64,000 bases of DNA from 9FT-COMBO-48-23 sp964400675 (GTDB taxonomy: Bacteria; Chloroflexota; Dehalococcoidia; GIF9; UBA5629), in the NCBI GenBank assembly GCA_964400675.1, contig CAYNVO010000009.1:68078-132077 (forward strand), in the 5' to 3' direction. Shown one piece after another: positions 33,630 to 41,368 of the stretch. The stretch's first letter is position 1. Each line of letters opens with the position of its first letter. The notes under the pieces were generated by a model. The model searched no databases, was not told the DNA's origin, and worked only from the letters and a program-made list of their open reading frames with translations. The position numbers were made by a program, and so were the translations under genes.

Positions 33630-35012
33630 ATGGAAAATGCGAAATACCAGTTCACCAGAACCCTGCGCTGCAAAAATACTAATGTTCCGGGCACCCTGGG
33701 TAAGTTAGCTACAACCATTGGTAGAATTGGAGTAGATATCGGAAATCTAACAACAGTGCATCTGGGGCATTATTACACCATCAGAGACATGGAAGTACTT
33801 CTAAAGAGTCAGGAGGAGCTAGCGCTTTTAATAGAAGAGGTATCGAAGCTTCCAGAGGTCACTGTTCTGGAGGTCAGGGACGATGTGCTCGACCTTCACA
33901 AGGATGGAAAAATCAAGACAGTAAGCATCCATCCTATCAACTCAATAGACATACTGAGGAAAGTTTATACCCCCGGTGTTGCCGAGGTATGCAGGTTAAT
34001 CTCGGAGCGGCCAGGCCTTAAATATACTTACACAAATATCCCTTACTCTGTGGCTATTGTCACTGACGGCACTGCCATACTCGGATTAGGTAACATAGGT
34101 CCGGTGGCAGGAATGCCCGTTATGGAAGGAAAGGCTGCCCTGCTCCAAGAACTGGTTGGCGTTAGTGGAGTTCCTATTTTATTGAACACTACCGACACTG
34201 ACGAAATTGTGGAAACCATAAAATATATTGCTCCGACGTTCGGAGGCATTCAGCTAGAGGACATAGCCTCGCCAAGATGCTTCCCGATTCAAGACGCATT
34301 AGAAAAAGACCTGGATATACCCGTTATGCATGATGACCAGCAAGGTACCGCAGTGGTGACACTGGCAGCTCTGCTTAATGCCTGCAAAATATGCAATATT
34401 TCGCTTGATGAGGCGAAGGTCGGACTTATTGGACTGGGTGCCGCTGGTCTATCCATAGGAAAGTTCATCCTGAAATACACGGGCAAGCCTGCGCTGGGCA
34501 CAGCCAGGACTGATGCCAGCGTGAAACGGCATGCAGAACATGGAGGCACTCCGAGCAATTTAGACGAGATTATGCAAACGGCTGACATCGTCATCGGCAC
34601 CAGCGGAGTACAGGGACTGATAAAAGCGAACATGGTCAGGAAAGGACAGGTAATTTTTGCTTTAACGAATCCTTATCCAGAAATTGCCCCGGATATCGCC
34701 ACAAAGTCGGGCGCAGCTCTGGCAGTTGACGGCAGGACGGTCAACAACTTGCTCGGCTTCCCCGGAATATGGCGGGGAACACTGGACGCAATGGCTAACA
34801 AGATTAACTATGAGATGTATAAAGCCGCCGCCTTAGCCATTGTCGACGCCACTGATGAGGGTGAGCTTGTTCCCAATCCACTCGACCCTAAAGTACACTT
34901 AGCCGTAACTCATGCCTTAGCCAGAGCCGCCGTAGAATCAGGCGTCGCCCAGCGACCTCTGGATAACGACTATTTCGAGAACACCAACATTAAAATGCCA
35001 CCCTGGATGTAA
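33630..35012 (+). CDS. NAD(P)-dependent malic enzyme with N-terminal ACT domain
   Basis: 460 residues. An ACT-like regulatory domain covers about 1-90 (TNVPGTLGKLATTIGRIGVDIGNL). The malic enzyme core follows: IPYSVAIVTDGTAILGLGNIGPVAGMPVMEGKAALL, the metal-binding MHDDQQGTAVVTLAALLNA, the Rossmann VGLIGLGAAGLSIGKFIL and ALTNPYPEI. It turns malate into pyruvate and CO2, linking the C4 acids to pyruvate and giving NAD(P)H. The ACT domain implies amino-acid or small-ligand control, as in a subset of bacterial enzymes. ACGGAGGTAAG precedes the start. Confidence 0.93.
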   Translation: MENAKYQFTRTLRCKNTNVPGTLGKLATTIGRIGVDIGNLTTVHLGHYYTIRDMEVLLKSQEELALLIEEVSKLPEVTVLEVRDDVLDLHKDGKIKTVSIHPINSIDILRKVYTPGVAEVCRLISERPGLKYTYTNIPYSVAIVTDGTAILGLGNIGPVAGMPVMEGKAALLQELVGVSGVPILLNTTDTDEIVETIKYIAPTFGGIQLEDIASPRCFPIQDALEKDLDIPVMHDDQQGTAVVTLAALLNACKICNISLDEAKVGLIGLGAAGLSIGKFILKYTGKPALGTARTDASVKRHAEHGGTPSNLDEIMQTADIVIGTSGVQGLIKANMVRKGQVIFALTNPYPEIAPDIATKSGAALAVDGRTVNNLLGFPGIWRGTLDAMANKINYEMYKAAALAIVDATDEGELVPNPLDPKVHLAVTHALARAAVESGVAQRPLDNDYFENTNIKMPPWM

Positions 35013-35049
35013 TTCTACGTCCCGATAGATAGATTGATATTTCCCATCG

Positions 35050-35215
35050 TCATTGAGGCCTTTCTTTCTGTCATTGCGAATCCTTCCGCAGAAGGATGTG
35101 GCAATCTCAGTGGTGAATATGACGTTAGATTCTTCGCTGCGCTCAGAATGACACGATGTGGGTTGAGATCGCCACGGGGCTGCACCCCTCGCGATGACAT
35201 AATAAGTTGCCTCTT
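35050..35215. repeat. Interspersed repeat cluster, copy 5
   Basis: TGTCATTGCGAATCCTTCCG, TTAGATTCTTCGCTGCGCTC with AGAATGACA, and CACCCCTCGCGATGACA. Mixed orientations. Confidence 0.85.
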
Positions 35216-35270
35216 TTCATTTTGCTAAAAGCGTGGTATTGTAGGTTAGGGCTGCTGACCTGAAAGAGAA

Positions 35271-36056
35271 ATGCTGATGGTTGAACATGAAGTTGTGCAT
35301 GTCGCAATAGCTCCACCGTCTGCGATTGATGAAGAGCTCGTAAAGAAGGTGTCAGCCATCGTGGCGACAAATCCCTACGAGACCCGGCTTCGCCTCACAG
35401 GAAAGATTCCGAAACTCATCGCCCACTATGACAACATGCAGATGGCAGAATCAACTGCCCGGAGCCTTAAGGAGCTGGGGTTGGTGGCGATTGTGTGCAC
35501 CGATTCGGAGCTTCGCAAATCTCCACAAATATACAGGGCACGCACCCTGAAATTAGATGAGCAGGCAGTCTTATTCTCGGACAGGGGTGGTCAGACGATG
35601 AGAATGGAGTCAGGGGAGATTTTCCTGGTGCTCAGGGGCAGGATGCAAACTTACATCGAGAAAGAGGTAACCAGGACCATAAAAAAGTTAAATATAACAG
35701 CAACTGTATTGATGGGCGGCATTCCTATTAGAAAAAAGGTTAAGGAAAAAACCGTGGAGCAGTCAGTTAAAACTGAAGGTTTTATGAGGTTTTACTACAG
35801 GGTGTCTCCGGAGTCAGTAATAGAGATACTTCAGCACGATTTCGACTACTCCTTCCTGGGAGCAGAGATGGCTTCTTCCTCTATGGCAAATCTCAACACC
35901 GCCGTTACGAAAGTCCAAAGCGCGTTCCCACAGGCGATCTTCGATGACAGGCTGGTAGCACCTTTCGGTGCGGATGCGCATTCCGCCGTGTCAAAAGACA
36001 ATATTGAGATGAACTGTAATCTGATTTACTGGTACCACCAGGCAGTAAAATCCTAA
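35271..36056 (+). CDS. Uncharacterised protein
   Basis: 261 residues, alpha/beta in outlook. VVHVAIAPPSAIDEELVKKVSAIVATNPYETRLRL opens it; then HYDNMQMAESTARSLKELGLVAIVCTDSEL and FLVLRGRMQTYIEK. The second half has EGFMRFYYRVSPESVIEILQHDFDYSFLG. No signal peptide or membrane segment. It resembles no family I can name. It stands alone between two repeat clusters. A weak GAAAGAGA precedes the ATG; a second in-frame ATG lies two codons later. Confidence 0.7.
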   Translation: MLMVEHEVVHVAIAPPSAIDEELVKKVSAIVATNPYETRLRLTGKIPKLIAHYDNMQMAESTARSLKELGLVAIVCTDSELRKSPQIYRARTLKLDEQAVLFSDRGGQTMRMESGEIFLVLRGRMQTYIEKEVTRTIKKLNITATVLMGGIPIRKKVKEKTVEQSVKTEGFMRFYYRVSPESVIEILQHDFDYSFLGAEMASSSMANLNTAVTKVQSAFPQAIFDDRLVAPFGADAHSAVSKDNIEMNCNLIYWYHQAVKS

Positions 36057-36064
36057 ATCCCAAG

Positions 36065-36205
36065 CTCTAAATCCCAGATTCTTCGCTGCGCTCAGAATGA
36101 CAGCGAGGGTTTCTCTTATTTAAGTTCAAAACGCAAGATTTTGATTACCCGCCCTTATGTCATTCTGAGGGAGTGAAACGACCGAAGAATCTCAATCAGG
36201 ATGTA
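36065..36205. repeat. Interspersed repeat cluster, copy 6
   Basis: AGATTCTTCGCTGCGCTCAG with AATGACA, and in the other orientation TGTCATTCTGAGGGAGTGAA with GAAGAATCTC, about 55 bp apart, so the pair could form a long-armed hairpin. Confidence 0.85.
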
Positions 36206-36280
36206 TAACCTACGTAGTGTTCGCCCTAAAGTGAATGGCACGTATCAAAATTATTACTTATCCCAGGTTAAACAGGAATG

Positions 36281-36724
36281 TCAGGCCCGCTGTGTCAGCT
36301 TTCGCCAGTGGGAGAGAAACATTTCCCTGTGCTGGTAGATGTGAACTGCCACCAGTATTGTGAACGTCCAGCTCCATACCCACATCGGGAATAACATGTA
36401 GCGCTCATCGCCTGATACAGCACTAACCCAGCCGCTGGCGATATCTATCCCCCCAATCACCATCATCAAAATGGTTACCGTTAGCCTGCTCACCCGGTAC
36501 GACTTTTTGTTTTTGAACAGAGCCACCAGCAGGCGCCAGTTTTGCAGGAAATGTAATATTAGAAAACAAAGCACGACGAAAGCAATCGGCAAACTTATCA
36601 GCCTCGCCGTATCGAAGTTCAGGTATCCCAGAAAGAAAGGCTGTAAGCTCACAACCAGAGCCGCTACGGATACAGTCAGCACGACAACAGCGATTCGCTT
36701 CATCTTGCTCGTATAAATATCCAT
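36281..36724 (-). CDS. Four-helix membrane protein (DUF4405-like / cytochrome b-like)
   Basis: 147 residues with four hydrophobic helices (about 10-30, 40-60, 82-100 and 115-133). His residues lie in helix 2 (ILHFLQNW) and helix 4 (VAVHIYQHREMF), placed like haem ligands in DUF4405 and cytochrome b561-like proteins. This is an inference from position only. No redox partner adjoins it. It is transcribed away from the phosphate operon, with the gap 36725-36844 holding little else. Confidence 0.55.
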   Translation of the reverse strand: MDIYTSKMKRIAVVVLTVSVAALVVSLQPFFLGYLNFDTARLISLPIAFVVLCFLILHFLQNWRLLVALFKNKKSYRVSRLTVTILMMVIGGIDIASGWVSAVSGDERYMLFPMWVWSWTFTILVAVHIYQHREMFLSHWRKLTQRA

Positions 36725-36844
36725 CTAAGCCTTTCTCCTTACCTTGAGCATGCTGGCTGGTTCACTTATTCAGTCCATGGCACATCAGGCCGATTATACA
36801 ACTAAGAAAACCGAAAGGAAAATACGCTTGCCTATAGAATTAAC

Positions 36845-36873
36845 TTGACTGCTATCCCTGCCTAATCTACAAT
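36845..36873 (+). promoter_or_regulatory. Promoter of the phosphate transport operon
   Basis: TTGACT (36845-36850), 17-bp spacer, TACAAT (36868-36873). It lies 130 bp before the DUF47 start and is the only good promoter ahead of the DUF47-pit-phoU run. Confidence 0.7.
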
Positions 36874-37002
36874 AATAGTGGCAGATTATTATGCTGGTTT
36901 GCCTTAATCAGAAACCGAGCGGTTACCCGCTCCACTCCCCGTGTGCAGGTTCTGTTACCTCATTTTCTGACTCCCCGTTTTGCTATCAGAGGAGACTAAC
37001 CA

Positions 37003-37632
37003 TTGCCTAGATTTTCCTTATTTCCCAGGGAAGAGAAATTCTTTGTACTTTTCGAGCAGAGCGCCCAGAACGTGGTTAAGATAGCTCAACAGTTAAGAGA
37101 CATGGTGAACACGTGGGAGAACGTTAAGGAAAGGGTGGGACTAATAACCCAGTTGGAGCACGAGGGAGATGCTATCACTCATCAAATTATCGCACAGCTA
37201 CACCGTACCTTTGTTACCCCGCTGGACCGTGAGGATATCGCTTTGCTGGCTGAATCCCTAGACGATATAGCCGACTTCATCCACGCAGCAGCGGATGCTA
37301 TGCTTCTCTACAAAGTAGAGCGTCCCACCGAGAAGGTCAGGGAGCTTGTCGATATCGTAGTACAGACAGTGATTGAGGTCGAGAAAGGGGTGTCCGCAAT
37401 ACATGGCCGCATCGACCGGGATAAGCTTCTTAAGCTTTGCGTGGAGACTAACCGCCTGGAGAACGTGGGGGACAGCGTTTATCGAGCTGCGCTGGCGGAG
37501 CTTTTTTTCGACTCATCAGACTATGCCTACCTCATCAAGTGGCGTGAGATTTACGAGCATATCGAGACTGCCATCAACAGGTGCGAGGATGTGGCTAACG
37601 TCCTGGAAGGCGTGGCACTGAAATATGCCTGA
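37003..37632 (+). CDS. DUF47 / PhoU-like Pit accessory protein
   Basis: 209 residues, all helical, TTG start with AGAGGAGA upstream. PREEKFFVLFEQSAQNVVKIAQQL opens it, and the HEGDAITHQIIAQLHRTFVTPLDREDI motif is typical of DUF47 (TIGR00153) proteins. These sit next to Pit phosphate transporters and modulate them, perhaps by metal binding at the acidic PhoU-like clusters. The pit gene follows after 44 bp, so they are co-transcribed. Confidence 0.92.
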   Translation: MPRFSLFPREEKFFVLFEQSAQNVVKIAQQLRDMVNTWENVKERVGLITQLEHEGDAITHQIIAQLHRTFVTPLDREDIALLAESLDDIADFIHAAADAMLLYKVERPTEKVRELVDIVVQTVIEVEKGVSAIHGRIDRDKLLKLCVETNRLENVGDSVYRAALAELFFDSSDYAYLIKWREIYEHIETAINRCEDVANVLEGVALKYA

Positions 37633-37676
37633 GACCCTATGGCAGACTTGTATCTAACTCAGCCTGGCGGGATACG

Positions 37677-38678
37677 GTGGATTTAAGCTTACTATTTATT
37701 ATCTTCATAATCATCGTAGCTCTGGTTTTCGATTTCACCAACGGCATGCATGATGCCGCCAATTCCATTTCCACCGTTGTCTCCACCAGGGTTCTATCAC
37801 CACGACAAGCCGTCCTCTGGGCAGCCTTTTTTAATTTCGTAGCCTTTCTTATATTCGGTACGGCAGTAGCTAAAACTATCGGCAAAGGGATGATTGACGT
37901 CAATACGGTAACTCCAACTGTAATCCTTGCTGGTATTTGCGGCGCTATTTGCTGGAATATGATTACCTGGTATCTGGGACTGCCTACCAGCTCTTCTCAT
38001 GCTTTAATCGGCGGATATGCCGGAGCCGCCATAGCCAAGAGCGGCTTTGAGGTGATTATAGCCAGTGGCTGGTATAAAACATTGCTTTTCATTGTCCTGG
38101 CGCCGACTATCGGTCTGGTTCTAGGTTTCTTACTGAAGATTATTACAACCTGGATTGTACGTAAGCAAACGCCGGCTGCTGTTGATAAGTGGTCGCGGGT
38201 TTTTCAACTTTTTTCCGCAGCCCTTTATAGTTTGGGGCACGGCGGCAATGACGCCCAGAAAACTATGGGCATTATAACCAGTCTTCTCTTTACCGGGGGC
38301 TTAATCAGCGAATTTATAGTGCCCCTCTGGGTTGTTCTCAGCGCACATGCCGCAATCGCTCTGGGCACCTTGACCGGCGGCTGGCGTATTGTCAAAACAA
38401 TGGGGCAAAAAATTACCAAGTTAAGACCAATTGATGGTTTCTGTGCTGAGACAGCCAGCGCTACCAGTATCTTCTTAGCCACTCATCTGGGTATTCCGGT
38501 GAGCACCACCCATGTTATCACCGGAGCTATATCAGGTGTGGGTTCTGCAAATCGCCTTTCCGCTGTGCGCTGGGGCGTGACTCGCAATATTGTCTGGGCA
38601 TGGATTTTTACTATCCCGGGAGCCGCTATCATAGGCACTATAATTTATTCAATAATTAGATTTATTCCATTAAGCTGA
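37677..38678 (+). CDS. pit: PiT-family inorganic phosphate transporter
   Basis: 333 residues with about ten membrane helices. GTG start. The two PiT signatures are visible: FDFTNGMHDAANSISTVVSTR near the N-terminus and SLGHGGNDAQKTMGI in the second half, each with the GxNDxxN/GGNDAQ pattern; also LGLPTSSSHALIGGY and GIPVSTTHVITGAI. It takes up metal-phosphate using the cation gradient at the cytoplasmic membrane. Placed between DUF47 and phoU. Confidence 0.95.
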   Translation: MDLSLLFIIFIIIVALVFDFTNGMHDAANSISTVVSTRVLSPRQAVLWAAFFNFVAFLIFGTAVAKTIGKGMIDVNTVTPTVILAGICGAICWNMITWYLGLPTSSSHALIGGYAGAAIAKSGFEVIIASGWYKTLLFIVLAPTIGLVLGFLLKIITTWIVRKQTPAAVDKWSRVFQLFSAALYSLGHGGNDAQKTMGIITSLLFTGGLISEFIVPLWVVLSAHAAIALGTLTGGWRIVKTMGQKITKLRPIDGFCAETASATSIFLATHLGIPVSTTHVITGAISGVGSANRLSAVRWGVTRNIVWAWIFTIPGAAIIGTIIYSIIRFIPLS

Positions 38679-38738
38679 AAATGTATAGCCTCAATGGCTA
38701 GCGATGTGTATAATTAAACTGTTGGGGAGGTAACGAAA

Positions 38739-39407
38739 ATGGAAATGAGTGCTGGTTTTCGCAAAGGTTTTCAGGAAATTCAGGATAAAGTCCTGGCTAT
38801 GGGCGGTATGGTGGTTAAGGAAATAAACCGCTCCATTGAGGCATTGAAAAAACGGGATTTAAAGATGGCGCACCAGGTAATTGCCGCTGATACCAAGATT
38901 GATGAGCTGCGATACGGCATCGAAGACATGTGCATTGAGCTTGTGGGCACGCAGAAACCGAAGACCGACGACCTGCGTGTCATTGTGGCTGTGCTCAGCA
39001 TCATAACGGAGCTTGAGCGAATCGGCGACTATGCCGAAGGAATCGCCAGGATTGTGGTTATGATTGGCGATGAGCCACCATTGAAGCCGCTGATTGATAT
39101 TCCGAGGATGGCAGAATTGACCACCGAAATGATTGATAAAAGCCTCAAGTCTTTCGTCACCCGCGATGTGGAACTGGCAAAGCACGTCGTAACCATGGAT
39201 AACGCTGTAGATGGTCTCTATGACCAGGTTTTTCGAGAGCTTCTCACCTTTATGATGGTCGACCCCAAGACCATAAACCGTGCCACCAGACTAATCTGGG
39301 TTGCCCACAACCTGGAACGTGCCGCCGACAGGGTAACCAATATCTGCGAGCGCGTCGCCTTTACCGTGACCGGCAAAATGGAGGAGTTGGAGCTTTCCAA
39401 ATATTAA
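38739..39407 (+). CDS. phoU: Phosphate signalling complex protein PhoU
   Basis: 222 residues, two three-helix repeats. GFRKGFQEIQDKVLAMGGMVVKEI starts the first; VIAADTKIDELRYGIEDMCIELV and the metal-binding ELERIGDYAEGIARI follow; the second repeat has HNLERAADRVTNICERV. PhoU senses the state of a phosphate transporter and damps the Pho response. Here it accompanies Pit, not PstSCAB, and no phoR/phoB pair is in the window. A GGGGAGG Shine-Dalgarno precedes the ATG. Confidence 0.95.
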   Translation: MEMSAGFRKGFQEIQDKVLAMGGMVVKEINRSIEALKKRDLKMAHQVIAADTKIDELRYGIEDMCIELVGTQKPKTDDLRVIVAVLSIITELERIGDYAEGIARIVVMIGDEPPLKPLIDIPRMAELTTEMIDKSLKSFVTRDVELAKHVVTMDNAVDGLYDQVFRELLTFMMVDPKTINRATRLIWVAHNLERAADRVTNICERVAFTVTGKMEELELSKY

Positions 39408-39434
39408 TGAGCTAGTCTGTCTCTACAAGCCTTT

Positions 39435-39745
39435 GCCCCTGTGTCATTCTGAGCATAGCGAAGAATCTCCTGGCTCCCTGGCAATACCAAGATTCTTCGG
39501 CCGTGGAGTTTATCCTGAGCCAGATCCTTCGTCGCTTTGCGCCTCAGGATGACAGTTAGAAATATGTCATTCTGAGCTCTTCGCTTCTTCCATCAAGCTC
39601 TTCCTCCCGCTCATCCTGAGCCTGTCGAAGGATATGCGCTCAATGTTACTCCCATTGTCATTCTGAGCGTAGCGAAGAATCTCCTGGCTCCCTGGCAATA
39701 CCAAGATTCTTCGGTCGCTTACACTCCTCGCGATGACGATGAGCG
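39435..39745. repeat. Interspersed repeat cluster, copy 7
   Basis: Two nearly identical blocks start at about 39442 and 39656 (TGTCATTCTGAGC, then GAAGAATCTCCTGGCTCCCT with GGCAATACCAAGATTCTTCG), about 214 bp apart. The stretch 39614-39650 (CATCCTGAGCCTGTCGAAGG) matches the flanks of the element inserted at 43.6 kb and shows the uninterrupted form. Confidence 0.88.
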
Positions 39746-39770
39746 TTCTCAGCAAATAGGCTCAACCAGT

Positions 39771-39799
39771 TGCTTACAACAATGCCGTTATGTATAATT
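39771..39799 (+). promoter_or_regulatory. Promoter of the selenium/sulfur operon
   Basis: TTGCTT (39771-39776), 17-bp spacer, TATAAT (39794-39799). Predicted RNA start near 39806, giving a leader of about 227 nt before yedE. Confidence 0.65.
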
Positions 39800-39805
39800 C
39801 CATTC

Positions 39806-40032
39806 GGCCATCCTGGCCAAGATGAACACGTTAAAGAAAGGGGGTGACGCTATGATAGTACTGAATCGCCGCACCTGACGCGGGTGCCGGATGCATGTCG
39901 TGCATCATTCTCTAGCACCTGCTGCGCGGAAAGTCCATAACGTCGCCCTGATGTTCTTGCTTCGCTAACTCTCCATCAGCTCCTCGTTATGGTAATCCGC
40001 ATGGTAGGAAAATCATAACGAAAGGAGCTTTA
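39806..40032 (+). ncRNA. Structured 5' leader of the yedE operon (candidate cis-regulatory RNA)
   Basis: Stems seen: GGTGC (39883-39887) with GCACC (39915-39919), enclosing GATGCA-TGTCG-TGCATC (39890-39906). CCATAACG (39935-39942) pairs perfectly with CGTTATGG (39985-39992). CATAACG (40014-40020), directly before the Shine-Dalgarno AAAGGAG (40021-40027), can pair with the same CGTTATG. The two pairings exclude each other, as in a switch that hides or frees the ribosome-binding site. A micro-ORF with its own strong Shine-Dalgarno lies at 39852-39878. It matches no riboswitch class known to me. Selenium or sulfur as the signal is inferred from the downstream genes. Confidence 0.6.
39852..39878 (+). 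CDS. Leader micro-ORF of the yedE operon (8 residues, TGA stop)
   Basis: AAAGGGGGTGACGCT then ATG encodes MIVLNRRT and stops at TGA, just before the first leader hairpin. The strong ribosome-binding site and the position argue that it is translated. Arg-rich leader peptides precede sulfur-assimilation operons in actinobacteria, which is only an analogy. Beyond the TGA the frame stays open for 29 codons to TAA at 39968. Confidence 0.5.
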   Translation: MIVLNRRT

Positions 40033-41136
40033 ATGTCTTCAGTATCGCGTTTTCTTACCTCCCGCTGGGGTCCGATTGTTACCGGCCTGGCTGTAGGAAT
40101 TCTGGCACCCGTGCTGGTTAAACTGGGCAATCCCGGCAACATGGGAATCTGTGTCGTATGCTTCAACCGCGACATTGCCGGTGCTCTGGCTTTGCACCGC
40201 GCCAGCGTGGTGCAATACATTCGTCCTGAGATAATCGGCTTTGTGCTCGGAGCCCTCATCGCGGCTCTCTCCTTCAGAGAGTTCAAGCCGCGCACCGGCT
40301 CAGCACCACTGGTACGCTTTCTGCTGGGCATGTTTGCCGTTTTCGGCGCCCTGGTATTTCTGGGCTGTCCGTGGCGAGCTTACCTGCGCCTGAGCGGCGG
40401 CGACTGGACTGCCATTTTTGGCATTCTCGGTCTTATAGCCGGCATCGGCATAGGAATCGGTTTCCTGAAATTCGGATTCAGCCTGGGGCGTAACCGTCCG
40501 GCACCAAAGGCTCTGGGATGGGTCATGCCCGCCATAATGGTAACCCTGCTTGTACTTGTAATACTGGCTCCACAGTTCGGAAGGGATGCCGACGGGAATC
40601 CTACCGGCCCGATATTTTTCTCCACCACCGGCCCGGGTAGTCAGCACGCTCTGCTTATCATATCGCTGGCTGTCGGGCTCTTCATCGGTTTTCTGGCTCA
40701 GCGCAGCCGCTTCTGCACCGTGGGAGCCATACGAGACTCAATCTTGCTCCGTGAAAATCACCTTCTTTACGGTGTGATTGCATTCATTGTGGCTGCCTTT
40801 ATCACCAACCTGGCTCTCAGCCAGTTTCACCCCGGATTCCAGAACCAGCCGGTAGCTCATACCAACGAATTGTGGAACTTCGGCGGCATGGTATTAGCCG
40901 GTCTTGCCTTCACCCTGGCTGGCGGATGCCCGGGTCGGCAGCTCTTTCTCACCGGAGAAGGCGATGGCGATGCCGGCATGTTTGTCGCCGGAATGGTTGT
41001 AGGCGCCGGATTTTCTCACAACTTCAGCATGGCGAGTTCCCCAAGCGGTCCGGGTGCGTTCGGTCCGATTGCGGTAATAGTTGGACTGGTGATATGTATC
41101 GTCATAGGTCTGACCATGCGGGAAGCCAAAACATAG
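40033..41136 (+). CDS. yedE: YedE-type selenium/sulfur transporter
   Basis: 367 residues with about nine membrane helices. GNPGNMGICVVCFNRDIAGALALHR near the N-terminus, FLGCPWRAYLRLSGGDWTA, FLAQRSRFCTVGAIRD and FTLAGGCPGRQLFLTGEGDGDAGM are the paired cysteine motifs of the YedE/YeeE family; the first stretch is characteristic of the group that co-occurs with selenium use. Related YeeE proteins import thiosulfate through Cys relays. The downstream TusA, cysteine desulfurase and DUF3343 support selenium metabolism, but no selA, selB or selD is visible here. Confidence 0.88.
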   Translation: MSSVSRFLTSRWGPIVTGLAVGILAPVLVKLGNPGNMGICVVCFNRDIAGALALHRASVVQYIRPEIIGFVLGALIAALSFREFKPRTGSAPLVRFLLGMFAVFGALVFLGCPWRAYLRLSGGDWTAIFGILGLIAGIGIGIGFLKFGFSLGRNRPAPKALGWVMPAIMVTLLVLVILAPQFGRDADGNPTGPIFFSTTGPGSQHALLIISLAVGLFIGFLAQRSRFCTVGAIRDSILLRENHLLYGVIAFIVAAFITNLALSQFHPGFQNQPVAHTNELWNFGGMVLAGLAFTLAGGCPGRQLFLTGEGDGDAGMFVAGMVVGAGFSHNFSMASSPSGPGAFGPIAVIVGLVICIVIGLTMREAKT

Positions 41137-41143
41137 GAGGTTT

Positions 41144-41368
41144 ATGATGAGCGATGTAAAGACTGTAGATGCTCGCGGGCTGTCATGCCCACAGCCGCCG
41201 ATGCTCGCCCAGGAGGCTCTAAAAAAAACGGGCAAGGGAACCGTGGAAGTTCTTGTGGATGCGATTACCGCCCGTGAAAACGTGTGCCGCGTAGCCAGGA
41301 ACTCCGGCTGGAATGTCACCGTGGAAGAGCAAGCTGGAGGCGTATGCCGTATAATACTACGAAAATGA
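41144..41368 (+). CDS. TusA/SirA-like sulfur carrier protein (YedF-type)
   Basis: 74 residues. VDARGLSCPQPPMLAQEALKK contains the CPxP site that carries a persulfide or perselenide. AGGAGG lies 3 nt before ATG 41144 and 6 nt before ATG 41147; the second has the better spacing. The C-terminal DsrE-like domain of full YedF is absent. It overlaps the desulfurase start (ATGA), so the two are translationally coupled; the desulfurase can supply S or Se to this carrier. Confidence 0.9.
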   Translation: MMSDVKTVDARGLSCPQPPMLAQEALKKTGKGTVEVLVDAITARENVCRVARNSGWNVTVEEQAGGVCRIILRK

